This document shows, one piece after another, positions 15,931 to 26,638 of a stretch of DNA of 64,000 nucleotides (position 1 is its first letter; each line of letters begins with the position of its first letter). The position numbers were made by a program, and so were the translations under genes. The DNA comes from Microbacterium sp. SY138 (GTDB lineage: Bacteria; Actinomycetota; Actinomycetes; Actinomycetales; Microbacteriaceae): NCBI RefSeq assembly GCF_039729145.1, contig NZ_CP155793.1:1488001-1552000 (forward strand). The letters are read 5' to 3'. Below the pieces are notes generated by a model that searched no databases, was not told the origin of the DNA, and was given only the letters and a program-made list of their open reading frames with translations.

Positions 15931-16779
15931 ATGACCACCCTGCTGCCCGCACCGCGCACCGCCGCCGCTCCGACGGCGGTGGGTACGGCACAGGCCGTTC
16001 GGGTCGAAGGCATCGAACGATCGTTTCCTCTGCCGCACGGCCACCGCGACGTGCTGCGGGGCGTCGACGTCGACATAGCCGCCGGTGAGATCGTCGCCGT
16101 CGTCGGGCCCTCCGGCTGCGGCAAGTCGACCCTGCTGCGCCTCGTCGGAGGTCTGGACGCGCCGACACGAGGCGGCATCCGACTCGACGACACGCCCGTC
16201 GCCGACGTGGATGAGCGCACGGCCGTGGCGTTCCAGGAGCCGAGGCTGCTCCCGTGGCGCACGATCGCACAGAACGTCGAACTCGGCCTCCCGCGGGGCA
16301 CCGCACGCCGCCTCGGCCGCGAACGCGTCCGTGAGCTGCTGCAGCTGGTCGGCCTCGATCATGCGACGGATCAGCATCCGCGCGAGGTGTCCGGCGGCAT
16401 GGCCCAGCGCGCATCCCTGGCCAGGGCTCTCGCCCGGAACCCCGGCGTGCTCCTGCTCGACGAGCCTTTCGGAGCGCTCGACGCGCTGACGCGCCTGCGC
16501 ATGCACGATCTGCTGCTGAAGATCCACTCCGCGGAGCCCACCACGATCCTCCTCGTCACGCACGATGTGGAAGAAGCCCTCTATCTCGCCGACCGTGTCC
16601 TCCTGCTGCGCACGCTGGGCGCGGCCGACGGCGACGAGTCCTCCATCGCCCGCACGATCACCGTTCCGGGCATCCGCCCCAGAGACCGCGCCGATCGCGG
16701 TCTCGCCGACCTGCGCGCCGACCTTCTCGAAGGCCTCGGCGTCGACACCCACCACCGCACCGCCGAGGAGACCCGATGA
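15931..16779 (+). CDS. ABC transporter ATP-binding protein (sulfonate/taurine/nitrate type)
   Basis: A 282-residue nucleotide-binding subunit of an SsuB/TauB/NrtD-type importer. It has a Walker A GPSGCGKST (about residues 59-67), Q-loop AFQEPRLLPW, signature VSGGMAQR, Walker B LLLDEPFGALD and switch His in VTHDVEEA; the PRLLPW form of the Q-loop is typical of sulfonate importers. I start at the ATG at 15931; an in-frame GTG at 15898 would add 11 residues. First gene of the operon, overlapping the binding-protein gene by ATGA. The actual substrate is not decided by sequence. Confidence 0.88.
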   Translation: MTTLLPAPRTAAAPTAVGTAQAVRVEGIERSFPLPHGHRDVLRGVDVDIAAGEIVAVVGPSGCGKSTLLRLVGGLDAPTRGGIRLDDTPVADVDERTAVAFQEPRLLPWRTIAQNVELGLPRGTARRLGRERVRELLQLVGLDHATDQHPREVSGGMAQRASLARALARNPGVLLLDEPFGALDALTRLRMHDLLLKIHSAEPTTILLVTHDVEEALYLADRVLLLRTLGAADGDESSIARTITVPGIRPRDRADRGLADLRADLLEGLGVDTHHRTAEETR

Positions 16780-17816
16780 GCATCACCACCCGCCGAATCA
16801 TCCCCGCGATCGCGATCGCCGGGACGATGATGCTCGTCGCGACCGGCTGCGTCGCGGGAGAGAACGCCGCGGCCACCGACACGAAGCCCACCTCCGGGAC
16901 CACCGAGTGGTCGTCCGACACGTTGTCGATCGACTTCGCGACATACAACCCGCTGAGCCTCGTGATCCGTGACCAGGGCATCCTCGAAGATATCCTCGGC
17001 GATGACGTCGCCGTCGAGTGGGTGCAGTCCGCCGGCTCCAACAAGGCCAACGAACTGCTGCGCTCCGGCTCGGTCGACGTCGGCTCGACCGCGGGATCCG
17101 CGGCGCTCCTTGCCCGTGCCAACGGCTCGCCCATCCAGGTCATCGACATCTTCTCGCAGCCGGAGTGGGCGGCCATCGTCGTCGGACCGGACAGCGATAT
17201 CACGTCGATCGAAGATCTGAAGGGCGCCTCCGTGGCTGCCACCAAGGGCACCGATCCCTACTTCTTCCTGCTGCAGGCGCTCGAAGAGGGCGGCCTGTCG
17301 CTCTCGGACGTCGAGGTGCAGAACCTGCAGCACGCCGACGGCCGGGCGGCTCTCGACGGCGGTTCGGTCGACGCGTGGTCGGGTCTCGACCCGATCATGG
17401 CCGCGGCCGAGGCAGAGTCGGGTGACAAGCTCATCTACCGCAACGTCGACTTCAACACGTACGGCTTCCTCAACGCCACCGAGGACTTCATCACGAACCA
17501 CCCCGACCTCGCGCAGGCGGTCGTCGACGCCTACGAGCAGGCACGCGAGTGGGCGCTGGAGAACCCCGACAAGACTGCGGCGCTCCTGGCCGAGGTCGCC
17601 GGCATCGACCTCGGCGTCGCCACCACCGTGATCGAGGAGCGCTCGAACCTCGACGTGAGCGGCGTCCCCGGCGACGACCAGATCGCCGTGCTCGAGAAGA
17701 TCGCCCCCGTGCTCGTGGAGTCCGGCGACGTGCAGGGCGGCAAGGACTCCGTCGACAAGGCGCTCTCCTCGATCGTGAACGCGACCTTCGCCGAAAAGGC
17801 GGTCGACGGCGAGTGA
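16776..17816 (+). CDS. ABC transporter substrate-binding lipoprotein (sulfonate/taurine type)
   Basis: A 346-residue periplasmic-binding-type lipoprotein with signal peptide and lipobox VATGC (Cys25), then an NMT1/SsuA-like fold: DFATYNPLSLVIRDQGILE, the VEWVQSAGSNKANELLRSGSVDVG stretch and the ATKGTDPYFFLLQALE hinge region are typical of sulfonate- or nitrate-binding proteins. It would deliver an anionic organic solute, probably a sulfonate, to the membrane permease. It overlaps the ATPase gene by ATGA and the permease gene by GTGA, so the three subunits are translationally coupled. Confidence 0.87.
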   Translation: MSITTRRIIPAIAIAGTMMLVATGCVAGENAAATDTKPTSGTTEWSSDTLSIDFATYNPLSLVIRDQGILEDILGDDVAVEWVQSAGSNKANELLRSGSVDVGSTAGSAALLARANGSPIQVIDIFSQPEWAAIVVGPDSDITSIEDLKGASVAATKGTDPYFFLLQALEEGGLSLSDVEVQNLQHADGRAALDGGSVDAWSGLDPIMAAAEAESGDKLIYRNVDFNTYGFLNATEDFITNHPDLAQAVVDAYEQAREWALENPDKTAALLAEVAGIDLGVATTVIEERSNLDVSGVPGDDQIAVLEKIAPVLVESGDVQGGKDSVDKALSSIVNATFAEKAVDGE

Positions 17817-18673
17817 GTGAACTCGACCAGCGCGTGATCGTGCCCGCCGACTCGCGGGACGCGCTCGACTTCGCGAAAGGCGACCTCAGGCGGCCCGATG
17901 CCGCTGCCCGGCGCACCTGGGACCGTCCGGTCGTTCGCATCGTCGCCGGCCTCCTCCTCCCGGCGATCATCCTGATCGTCTGGCAGGTCGTCACGACGAA
18001 CGGGCTCATCCCGCCCTACCGCCTGCCCACGCCCGCCTCGGTCTTCCAGGCCGGTGTCGAGCTCGCGGAGAGCGGCCAGCTCTGGACCCACATCGCCATC
18101 TCCGTGCAGCGCGTGCTGCTCGGATTCGCGATCGGCTCCCTGATCGGTCTCGCCGCGGCGGGAGTGGTGGGGCTGTCCCGGCTCGGCGACGTGCTGCTGA
18201 GCCCGACGCTCGCCGCCATCCGCGCCGTGCCGTCGCTGGCCTGGGTGCCGCTGCTGATCCTCTGGATGCAGATCGGGGAGGAGTCCAAGGTCACGCTCAT
18301 CGCGATCGGGGCGTTCTTCCCCGTCTACACCACGGTCGCCTCCGCACTCCGGCATGTCGACCCGCAGCTCGTCGAGGCCGGACGCTCGTTCAGCCTGCGC
18401 GGATGGTCGTTGTTCCGCATCGTGCAGCTGCCCGCGGTCGTGCCGTCCGTCGTCTCCGGCCTCCGTCTCGCGCTGGCCCAGGCGTGGTTGTTCCTGGTCG
18501 CCGCTGAGCTCATCGCTTCGTCCATGGGGCTCGGCTTCCTGCTCACGGATTCTCAGAACAGCGGTCGAGTGGACCGCATCCTTCTCTCGATCGTGCTGTT
18601 GGCTCTGCTCGGCACCATCACCAACGGCGTTCTCGTGCTGGTGGAGAAGTACCTGCTCCGTCGGTGGGTGTGA
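17813..18673 (+). CDS. ABC transporter permease (sulfonate/taurine type)
   Basis: A 286-residue membrane subunit with about six helices in the SsuC/TauC/NrtB family. The EAA loop that docks to the ATPase is visible around VDPQLVEAGRSFSLRGWSLF (about residues 185-200), followed by LPAVVPSVVSGLRLALAQAW. I start at the GTG at 17813, which overlaps the binding-protein stop; the much longer upstream opening is a shadow of that gene. The first 40 residues are hydrophilic. It is followed 2 bp later by the acyl-CoA synthetase gene. Confidence 0.88.
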   Translation: MSELDQRVIVPADSRDALDFAKGDLRRPDAAARRTWDRPVVRIVAGLLLPAIILIVWQVVTTNGLIPPYRLPTPASVFQAGVELAESGQLWTHIAISVQRVLLGFAIGSLIGLAAAGVVGLSRLGDVLLSPTLAAIRAVPSLAWVPLLILWMQIGEESKVTLIAIGAFFPVYTTVASALRHVDPQLVEAGRSFSLRGWSLFRIVQLPAVVPSVVSGLRLALAQAWLFLVAAELIASSMGLGFLLTDSQNSGRVDRILLSIVLLALLGTITNGVLVLVEKYLLRRWV

Positions 18674-18675
18674 GC

Positions 18676-20691
18676 ATGACCGAGGTTCGATTGCAGGAGG
18701 CTCGCGTCTACGAGCCGTCGGACCACTTCCCACACGCGAACGTGACGGCGGAGGCGTACGCCCGCGCCGCGGCGGACCCCATCGCCTTCTGGGAGGATGC
18801 GGCTCGACGGCTCGACTGGGCGGAGCCCTGGCACACACCCCATGAGTGGGAGCCGCCGAGCGGAGATGCGATGCCTGCGGCGCGCTGGTTCACCGGAGGC
18901 ACGCTCAACGTGGCCGTCAACTGCGTCGACCGGCACGTGGAGTCCGGCCGAGGCGACAAGATCGCCCTGCACTTCGAGGGGGAGCCGGGCGACCGTGTCG
19001 CGGTGACGTACTCCGACCTGCGGCAGCGCGTGTGCCGCGCCGCCAACGCCCTCGTGGCGCTCGGCGTCGAGGCGGGCGACCGTGTCGTGATCTACCTTCC
19101 CGTGCTCGTCGAGACGATCGTGATCACGCTGGCCTGCGCGCGGATCGGCGCCGTGCACTCGCTGGTCTTCGGGGGCTTCTCCGCCGAAGCCGTGCGCTTC
19201 CGCCTCGAAGACACCGGTGCGAAGCTGCTGGTCACGAGCGACGGGCAGTACCGACGCGGCGCTGCCACCGAGATCAAGTCCACGGCCGATGTCGCCGCCT
19301 CCGGTCTTCCCGCCCTCGAGCACGTGCTGGTGCTCCGGCGCACGGGCCAGGACGTGCCGTGGACGGACGGGCGCGATGTCTGGTGGCACGACGTCGTCGA
19401 TACTGCGTCGCCCGTGCACGACGCGCAGCCGTTCGATGCCGAGCATCCGCTCTTCATCATCTACACCTCCGGCACCACCGGGAAGCCGAAGGGCCTCGTG
19501 CACACGTCGGGCGGCTATCTCACGCAGGCGAGCTGGGCGCACTGGGCGCACTTCGATGCGAAGCCCGACGACGTGCACTGGTGCACCGCAGACCTCGCCT
19601 GGGTCACCGCGCACACCTACGAGATCTACGGACCGCTCTCGAACGGTCTCACCCAGGTCATCTACGAGGGGACCCCGGATTCTCCGCACCGGGAGCGCCA
19701 TCTCGAGATCATCGAGCGATACGGGGTGACCGTCTACTACACGGCACCCACACTGATCCGCACCTTCATGACCTGGTTCGGCCCCGACCTCCCCGTCGGC
19801 CACGACCTCTCGACCCTTCGCCTGCTCGGCACGGTCGGCGAGGCGATCAACCCCGAAGCCTGGGTGTGGTTCCGCCGCAACTTCGGCCGTGACGAGCTTC
19901 CGGTGATCGATACGTGGTGGCAGTCCGAGACGGGCGCCGCGATGATCGCGCCGCTGCCCGGGGTCACACGACTCAAGCCGGGCTCGGCGTCGGTGCCCCT
20001 GCCGGGGATCGACGTCGCGGTGGTCGACGAGGACGGACGCGAGGTCGAACCCGGCCGCTCCGGAACGCTCGTGGTCCGCCGCCCGTGGCCCGGGATGGCT
20101 CGCACGGTGTGGGGTGACCCGAAGCGCTACCGCGACGCCTACTGGTCGGCGTATGCCGGTCACGGCGAGTTCGGTGGCTTCTACGTCGCCGGAGACGGTG
20201 CGACGCGAGACGCCGACGGGTACATCTGGATCCTCGGCCGACTCGACGACGTCGTCAACGTCTCCGGACACCGGCTCTCCACCATCGAGATCGAATCGGC
20301 TCTCGTCGCGCATGCCACCGTCGGTGAAGCCGGCTCCGCCGGCGTGTCCGACCCGATCACCGGGCAGGCCGTCGTCGCGTTCGTGACACCGTCGGGCCGC
20401 GCAGAAGTGACGCCGGCCGACCTGCGTGCGCAGGTCGCGCAGTCGATCGGCCCTGTCGCCAAGCCAAAGCACATCGTGGTGGTACCGGACCTCCCCAAGA
20501 CACGCTCGGGCAAGATCATGCGGCGACTCCTGGCGCAGCTGTGGGAGGCCGAGCAGGACCGCCGAGCAGGTCGCGATGCCCAGCCGCTCGGAGACACGAC
20601 CTCGCTGCAGAACCCCTGGGCCGTCGACGACATCGCCGACGTGCTCGGTAGCGCTGAACTCTCGACACCGCTGAACTCTCGACACCGCTGA
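18676..20691 (+). CDS. Acetyl-CoA synthetase-like AMP-forming ligase
   Basis: A 671-residue member of the AMP-forming acyl-CoA synthetase superfamily, close to Acs in length and domains. Motifs: P-loop YTSGTTGKPKGLVHT, TWWQSETGAAMIA (the Trp favours acetate or propionate), AGDGATRDADGYIWILGR, the hinge DDVVNVSGHRLS, and the C-terminal catalytic Lys in PKTRSGKIMRR. It would make acetyl- or propionyl-CoA from the free acid, ATP and CoA. I start at the ATG at 18676. The last residues (ELSTPLNSRHR) are encoded by a 17-bp tandem repeat that also supplies the stop codon. It sits in an organosulfur-type operon, so its physiological substrate may differ. Confidence 0.85.
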   Translation: MTEVRLQEARVYEPSDHFPHANVTAEAYARAAADPIAFWEDAARRLDWAEPWHTPHEWEPPSGDAMPAARWFTGGTLNVAVNCVDRHVESGRGDKIALHFEGEPGDRVAVTYSDLRQRVCRAANALVALGVEAGDRVVIYLPVLVETIVITLACARIGAVHSLVFGGFSAEAVRFRLEDTGAKLLVTSDGQYRRGAATEIKSTADVAASGLPALEHVLVLRRTGQDVPWTDGRDVWWHDVVDTASPVHDAQPFDAEHPLFIIYTSGTTGKPKGLVHTSGGYLTQASWAHWAHFDAKPDDVHWCTADLAWVTAHTYEIYGPLSNGLTQVIYEGTPDSPHRERHLEIIERYGVTVYYTAPTLIRTFMTWFGPDLPVGHDLSTLRLLGTVGEAINPEAWVWFRRNFGRDELPVIDTWWQSETGAAMIAPLPGVTRLKPGSASVPLPGIDVAVVDEDGREVEPGRSGTLVVRRPWPGMARTVWGDPKRYRDAYWSAYAGHGEFGGFYVAGDGATRDADGYIWILGRLDDVVNVSGHRLSTIEIESALVAHATVGEAGSAGVSDPITGQAVVAFVTPSGRAEVTPADLRAQVAQSIGPVAKPKHIVVVPDLPKTRSGKIMRRLLAQLWEAEQDRRAGRDAQPLGDTTSLQNPWAVDDIADVLGSAELSTPLNSRHR

Positions 20692-20711
20692 ACTCTCGAT
20701 ACCGCTGAACT
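20653..20711. repeat. Tandem repeat, three and a half copies of a 17-bp unit at the synthetase stop codon
   Basis: Copies at 20653-20669, 20670-20686 and 20687-20703 (GCTGAACTCTCGAYACC) plus a partial fourth at 20704-20711. The coding region runs through the first two and stops in the third. Because 17 is not a multiple of 3, each copy is read in a different frame. The repeat ends just before the metY ribosome-binding region. Confidence 0.95.
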
Positions 20712-20720
20712 GAGGACATC

Positions 20721-22025
20721 ATGACGGAAGAACATCGCTTCGGGTTCCGTACCCGGGCCCTGCACGCCGGCGGAACCCCTGACGCCTCGACCGGCGCGCG
20801 GGCGGTGCCGATCTATCAGACGACATCGTTCGTGTTCGACGACGCGGCGGACGCCGGCAACCTCTTCGCGCTGCAGAAGTACGGCAACATCTACTCCCGG
20901 ATAGGCAACCCCACGGTCGCGGCCCTCGAGGAGCGTCTGGCGTCACTCGAAGGCGGGATCGGCGCCGTCGCCACCGCATCCGGGATGAGCGCGGAGTTCA
21001 TCACGTTCGCAGCCCTCGTCGGCGTGGGTGACCACGTCGTCGCCGCTGCGCAGTTGTACGGCGGCACCGTGACTCAGCTGGACGTGACGCTGCGCCGCTT
21101 CGGTGTGGAGACCACATTCGTCGCCTCGACCGATCCTGCCGACTTCGCCGCCGCTATCCGTCCGGAGACGAAGGTCGTCTACGTCGAGATGATCGGCAAC
21201 CCCTCGGGAGAGATCGCCGACGTCGAAGGACTGGCGGCCGTCGCCCATGCGGCCGGTGTGCCGCTCGTGGTCGATGCGACGCTGGCGACCCCGTACCTCG
21301 CGCGTCCCCTCGAGCACGGCGCCGACATCGTCATCCACTCCGTGACGAAGTTCCTCGGTGGACACGGCACCACGCTCGGCGGCGTCGTCATCGAGAAGGG
21401 CACGTTCGACTGGGGCAACGGCAAGTTCCCGCAGATGACCGAACCCGTCGACTCGTACGGCGGCATCAAGTGGTGGGACAACTTCGGGGAGTACGGCTTC
21501 CTCACCAAGCTCCGATCCGAACAGCTGCGCGACATCGGCCCCGCGCTCAGTCCGCAGTCGGCGTTCAATCTGCTCCAGGGTATCGAGACCCTTCCGCAGC
21601 GCATCGACGCGCATCTCGCGAACGCCCGGGTCGTCGCGGACTGGCTCGCCTCCGACCCGCGGGTCGCCTACGTGACCTGGGCAGGGCTCGAAGGACACCC
21701 GCATCATGAGCGTGCGGCCAAGTACCTGCCCCTCGGGCCCGGTTCGGTGTTCGCCTTCGGGGTCGCGGCCGAAGACGGGAGGGCGGCGGGGGAGACGCTG
21801 ATCGAGAACCTGCAGCTGGCCTCCCACCTCGCGAACATCGGAGATGCCCGCACCCTGGTCATCCACCCGGCGTCGACGACACATCGCCAACTCACCGAGG
21901 AGCAGCTCGTCGCCGCAGGCGTGCGTGCAGATCTGATCCGCATATCGGTCGGGCTGGAAGACGCCGACGACATCATCTGGGACCTCGACCAGGCACTCAC
22001 CACGGCGACAGGAACGAACCGATGA
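20721..22025 (+). CDS. metY: O-acetylhomoserine sulfhydrylase
   Basis: PLP-dependent Cys/Met-metabolism enzyme that makes homocysteine from O-acetylhomoserine and sulfide (direct sulfhydrylation). The 434-residue length and the FDWGNGKFPQMTEP insertion are typical of MetY rather than MetB or MetZ. PLP contacts include YSRIGNPTV, the SGMSAEF region, DATLATPYLARPLEHGAD and the Schiff-base Lys in HSVTKFLGGHG (about residue 211). A weak GAGGA lies 5 nt before the ATG. It is the fifth gene of the operon and overlaps the CoA-binding gene by ATGA. Its presence points to methionine or sulfur assimilation as the operon's theme. Confidence 0.95.
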   Translation: MTEEHRFGFRTRALHAGGTPDASTGARAVPIYQTTSFVFDDAADAGNLFALQKYGNIYSRIGNPTVAALEERLASLEGGIGAVATASGMSAEFITFAALVGVGDHVVAAAQLYGGTVTQLDVTLRRFGVETTFVASTDPADFAAAIRPETKVVYVEMIGNPSGEIADVEGLAAVAHAAGVPLVVDATLATPYLARPLEHGADIVIHSVTKFLGGHGTTLGGVVIEKGTFDWGNGKFPQMTEPVDSYGGIKWWDNFGEYGFLTKLRSEQLRDIGPALSPQSAFNLLQGIETLPQRIDAHLANARVVADWLASDPRVAYVTWAGLEGHPHHERAAKYLPLGPGSVFAFGVAAEDGRAAGETLIENLQLASHLANIGDARTLVIHPASTTHRQLTEEQLVAAGVRADLIRISVGLEDADDIIWDLDQALTTATGTNR

Positions 22026-22600
22026 ACGCGACGACCTCGGGCGATGCGTGCGCGCTGCCCACCGTGACGGATTCTGCGGCCTGCGCGCTGCCCGGCGCGA
22101 CGGCGACCATCCCCGGGCGCACCTGGATCGGGCCGAGCCAGCAAGAGCGCTTCGGTCTGCTGCGACGCGCGACATCCATCGCGATCGTCGGCGCCTCGAA
22201 CAATCCTGCGCGTGCGTCGTACTTCGTGGCGACATACCTGCTCTCCAGCACGGCCTATGACGTCTACCTCGTGAACCCCCGAGAGACCCGGATCCTGGGG
22301 CGGCCCGTGTACGCGACGCTGAGCGACCTCCCCGTGGTACCCGACATCGTGGACGTGTTCCGTCGGCATGATGACCTTCCCGGCATCGCTCAGGAGGCGA
22401 TCGAGGTGGGTGCCCAGACGCTGTGGCTGCAGCTGGGGTCCTGGAACGAGGACGCGGCGGCCATCGCGGAACGTGCAGGTCTCTCGGTGGTCATGGACCG
22501 GTGCATCAAGATCGAGCACGCGCGGTTCCACGGCGGCCTGCATCTGGCGGGCTTCGACACGGGCGTGATCAGCTCGCGACGTCAGCTGCTCGCGAGGTGA
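22022..22600 (+). CDS. CoA-binding domain protein (YccU-like)
   Basis: A 192-residue protein with a Rossmann-like CoA-binding domain similar to the N-domain of succinyl-CoA synthetase alpha. The nucleotide loop is IAIVGASNNPARASY (about residues 57-71), followed by DVYLVNPRE, GAQTLWLQLG and a C-terminal MDRCIKIEHARF segment. An N-terminal extension of about 40 residues is poorly conserved in appearance. There is no ligase active site, so it may only bind CoA or an acyl-CoA. It overlaps metY by ATGA and is the last gene of the operon. Proteins of this type often lie beside metY in actinobacteria (from general knowledge). Confidence 0.83.
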   Translation: MNATTSGDACALPTVTDSAACALPGATATIPGRTWIGPSQQERFGLLRRATSIAIVGASNNPARASYFVATYLLSSTAYDVYLVNPRETRILGRPVYATLSDLPVVPDIVDVFRRHDDLPGIAQEAIEVGAQTLWLQLGSWNEDAAAIAERAGLSVVMDRCIKIEHARFHGGLHLAGFDTGVISSRRQLLAR

Positions 22601-22620
22601 GGAGCGGCCGCAGCGAACCT

Positions 22621-22626
22621 TAGACT
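22621..22626 (+). promoter_or_regulatory. -10 element (TAGACT) of coaE, leaderless type
   Basis: TAGACT ends 6 nt before the coaE ATG, leaving no room for a ribosome-binding site. Confidence 0.55.
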
Positions 22627-22632
22627 GGCGGC

Positions 22633-23232
22633 ATGCCCCTCATCGCGCTCACCGGCGGCATCGCCTCCGGGAAGTCGACCATCGCCCGGCGTCTGGCGGA
22701 GCACGGCGCCATCGTCGTCGATGCCGATCAGATCGTGCGTGACGTGCAGTCGCCCGGGTCGCCTGTGCTCGTGCGGATCGCCGAGACCTTCGGTGCCGAT
22801 GTCATCGCGCCCGACGGCTCTCTCGACAGGGCGGCGCTCGGCGCGAGGGTCTTCGGCGACGCCGACCTCCTCGCGCAGCTGAACGCGATCGTGCATCCGG
22901 CGGTGCGCGAAGAGTCGCAGCGCCGCTTCGACGCGGCCTTCGCCGACGATGCCGACGCGGTCGTCGTCTACGACGTGCCCCTTCTTGTCGAAGCACGGGT
23001 GGACGACCCCTGGGACCTCATCGTGGTCGCGCACGCCCCGGCCGCTGTGCGTCGGCAGCGACTCGTCGAGCTGCGCGGGATGGACGAGCGCGCGGCGCAG
23101 GACCGGATAGACGCCCAGGTCTCCGACGAAAGACGTCTCGCGATCGCCGATGTGGTGATCGACACGTCCGACTCTCTCGAGCGCACACGCGCGCAGACGG
23201 ATTCCCTCTGGGAGCGGATCAGCGCACGGTGA
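22633..23232 (+). CDS. coaE: Dephospho-CoA kinase
   Basis: Final step of coenzyme A synthesis: phosphorylation of dephospho-CoA by ATP. The 199-residue single-domain enzyme has the P-loop GGIASGKST at residues 8-16, the conserved DADQIVRDV, AIVHPAVR and VYDVPLLVE motifs, and the LID-region RLVELRGMDERAAQDRI. It lacks the C-terminal UPF0157 (GrpB-like) extension found in mycobacterial CoaE. Its stop overlaps the MFS gene start (GTGA). Confidence 0.96.
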   Translation: MPLIALTGGIASGKSTIARRLAEHGAIVVDADQIVRDVQSPGSPVLVRIAETFGADVIAPDGSLDRAALGARVFGDADLLAQLNAIVHPAVREESQRRFDAAFADDADAVVVYDVPLLVEARVDDPWDLIVVAHAPAAVRRQRLVELRGMDERAAQDRIDAQVSDERRLAIADVVIDTSDSLERTRAQTDSLWERISAR

Positions 23233-24446
23233 CCTTCTCCGGTCACGCCCCGGGCTCCCGCGAGTATCGGCGTCTCATCGTCGGTCTGTTCTTCGCGGGG
23301 ATCGCGACGTTCGCACAGCTCTACTCGGCCCAGGCCGTGCTGCCGCAGATCTCCTCCGATCTCGCGGTCGCCCCGGCGACGGCAGCCCTGAGCGTGTCTG
23401 CCGCGACGCTCGGCCTCGCGCTCGCGGTCATCCCCTGGTCGGTGGTCGCTGATCGCATCGGTCGTGTGCCCGCCATGGCCACGGGCGTGCTCACAGCCAC
23501 GGTGTTCGGTCTCACCGCCCCGCTGAGCGGCGAGATCGGGATGCTTCTCGTCCTGCGTTTCGCGGAAGGGGTGGCGCTGGGAGCGGTGCCGGCTGTGGCG
23601 CTCGCCTATCTCAGCGAGGAGGTGGAGGCCCGCCACGCCGCCGCTGCGGCGGGAAGCTACATCGCCGGGACCACGGTCGGTGGTCTGCTCGGCCGCATCG
23701 CGTCGGGGATCGTCGGGGAGGTCGGCGGATGGCGCGCCGGCATCCTGTCGGTCGCCGTGATGTGCGCGGTCGCCGCCGCGCTGTTCCTCTGGCTCACTCC
23801 GCGCGCCAGGGGGTTCGTCCCCGGTCGTCTGCGCGCCGATCGCGGGCCCGGCATCCTGGAGAAGCTGCGTGCGCCGTTGCGCTCGCCCTTGCAGTGGGCG
23901 CTGTACGCGCAGGGATTCCTGCTGATGGGCGCTTTCGTGGCGGTCTACAACTACCTCGGCTTCCATCTGTCGGCCGAACCGTTCGTGCTGCCCGCCTGGG
24001 TGGTCACGCTGCTCTTCCTCGCCTACCTGGCCGGCACGGTCTCGTCTCCCTGGGCCGGGGCGCTCGCCTCGCGGGTCGGGCGCTTCCCCGTGCTGCTCGC
24101 CTCGATCGCTGTGATGGCCGCGGGCGCCGGCCTGCTGCTCGTGCCGGTGGCGACGATCGTGCTGGGCGGTCTCGTGCTCTTCACTGCCGGGTTCTTCGGA
24201 GCCCATGCCGTCGCCTCCGGATGGACGCCGGTCGCGGCAGGCCCCGCCAGCCGGGCCCAGGCGTCGTCGCTGTACTACTTCGCCTACTACGCCGGGTCGA
24301 GCCTGTTCGGGTGGATGCTCGGCCTCGTGTTCGGCGCCGCGAACTGGGGCTGGTTCGTCGCCGTCATCGTCGCGATGTGCGGCGTGGCTGCTCTCGCGGC
24401 CGTCTCGGCTCTGCGCGGCGCACCCACAGGGCAGTCGTCTTCCTGA
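23229..24446 (+). CDS. MFS transporter
   Basis: A 405-residue major facilitator with about 12 membrane helices in two six-helix halves. The loop 2-3 motif appears as VVADRIGRVPAMATG (about residues 72-86), a variant of GxxxDRxGRR, and LRFAEGVALGAVPAVALAYLSEE resembles AraJ/YbcL-type efflux carriers. The substrate cannot be predicted; export of drugs or small metabolites is usual for this group. The GTG start overlaps the coaE stop, so it is translationally coupled to coaE, an unusual pairing. Confidence 0.88.
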   Translation: MTFSGHAPGSREYRRLIVGLFFAGIATFAQLYSAQAVLPQISSDLAVAPATAALSVSAATLGLALAVIPWSVVADRIGRVPAMATGVLTATVFGLTAPLSGEIGMLLVLRFAEGVALGAVPAVALAYLSEEVEARHAAAAAGSYIAGTTVGGLLGRIASGIVGEVGGWRAGILSVAVMCAVAAALFLWLTPRARGFVPGRLRADRGPGILEKLRAPLRSPLQWALYAQGFLLMGAFVAVYNYLGFHLSAEPFVLPAWVVTLLFLAYLAGTVSSPWAGALASRVGRFPVLLASIAVMAAGAGLLLVPVATIVLGGLVLFTAGFFGAHAVASGWTPVAAGPASRAQASSLYYFAYYAGSSLFGWMLGLVFGAANWGWFVAVIVAMCGVAALAAVSALRGAPTGQSSS

Positions 24447-24542
24447 AAGAAACTCCTCATGCTGTCGCGGCGGGCGACGCCGTGCGCATGGATGCGACCG
24501 GGGTGGATCCCTCTTGACGGCCTCGATGTCGGAGGGGCGGCA

Positions 24543-24548
24543 TACGCT
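24543..24548 (+). promoter_or_regulatory. -10 element (TACGCT) of uvrB, leaderless type
   Basis: TACGCT ends 6 nt before the uvrB ATG. The intervening GGAGGT is too close to the ATG to act as a normal Shine-Dalgarno site. Confidence 0.5.
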
Positions 24549-24554
24549 GGAGGT

Positions 24555-26627
<2,073 letters not shown>

Positions 26628-26638
26628 GAGGCGGGCTG

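Noticed and set aside
16776..18673. Nitrate or thiamine-precursor specificity for the ABC importer
   Set aside because: The same family covers sulfonate, taurine, nitrate and pyrimidine-precursor systems; no nitrate or thiamine genes are nearby, while metY is, so only a sulfonate-type label is justified.
18553..20685. About 710-codon open frame on the minus strand opposite the acyl-CoA synthetase
   Set aside because: No conserved motifs; the plus strand has the complete AMP-ligase motif set.
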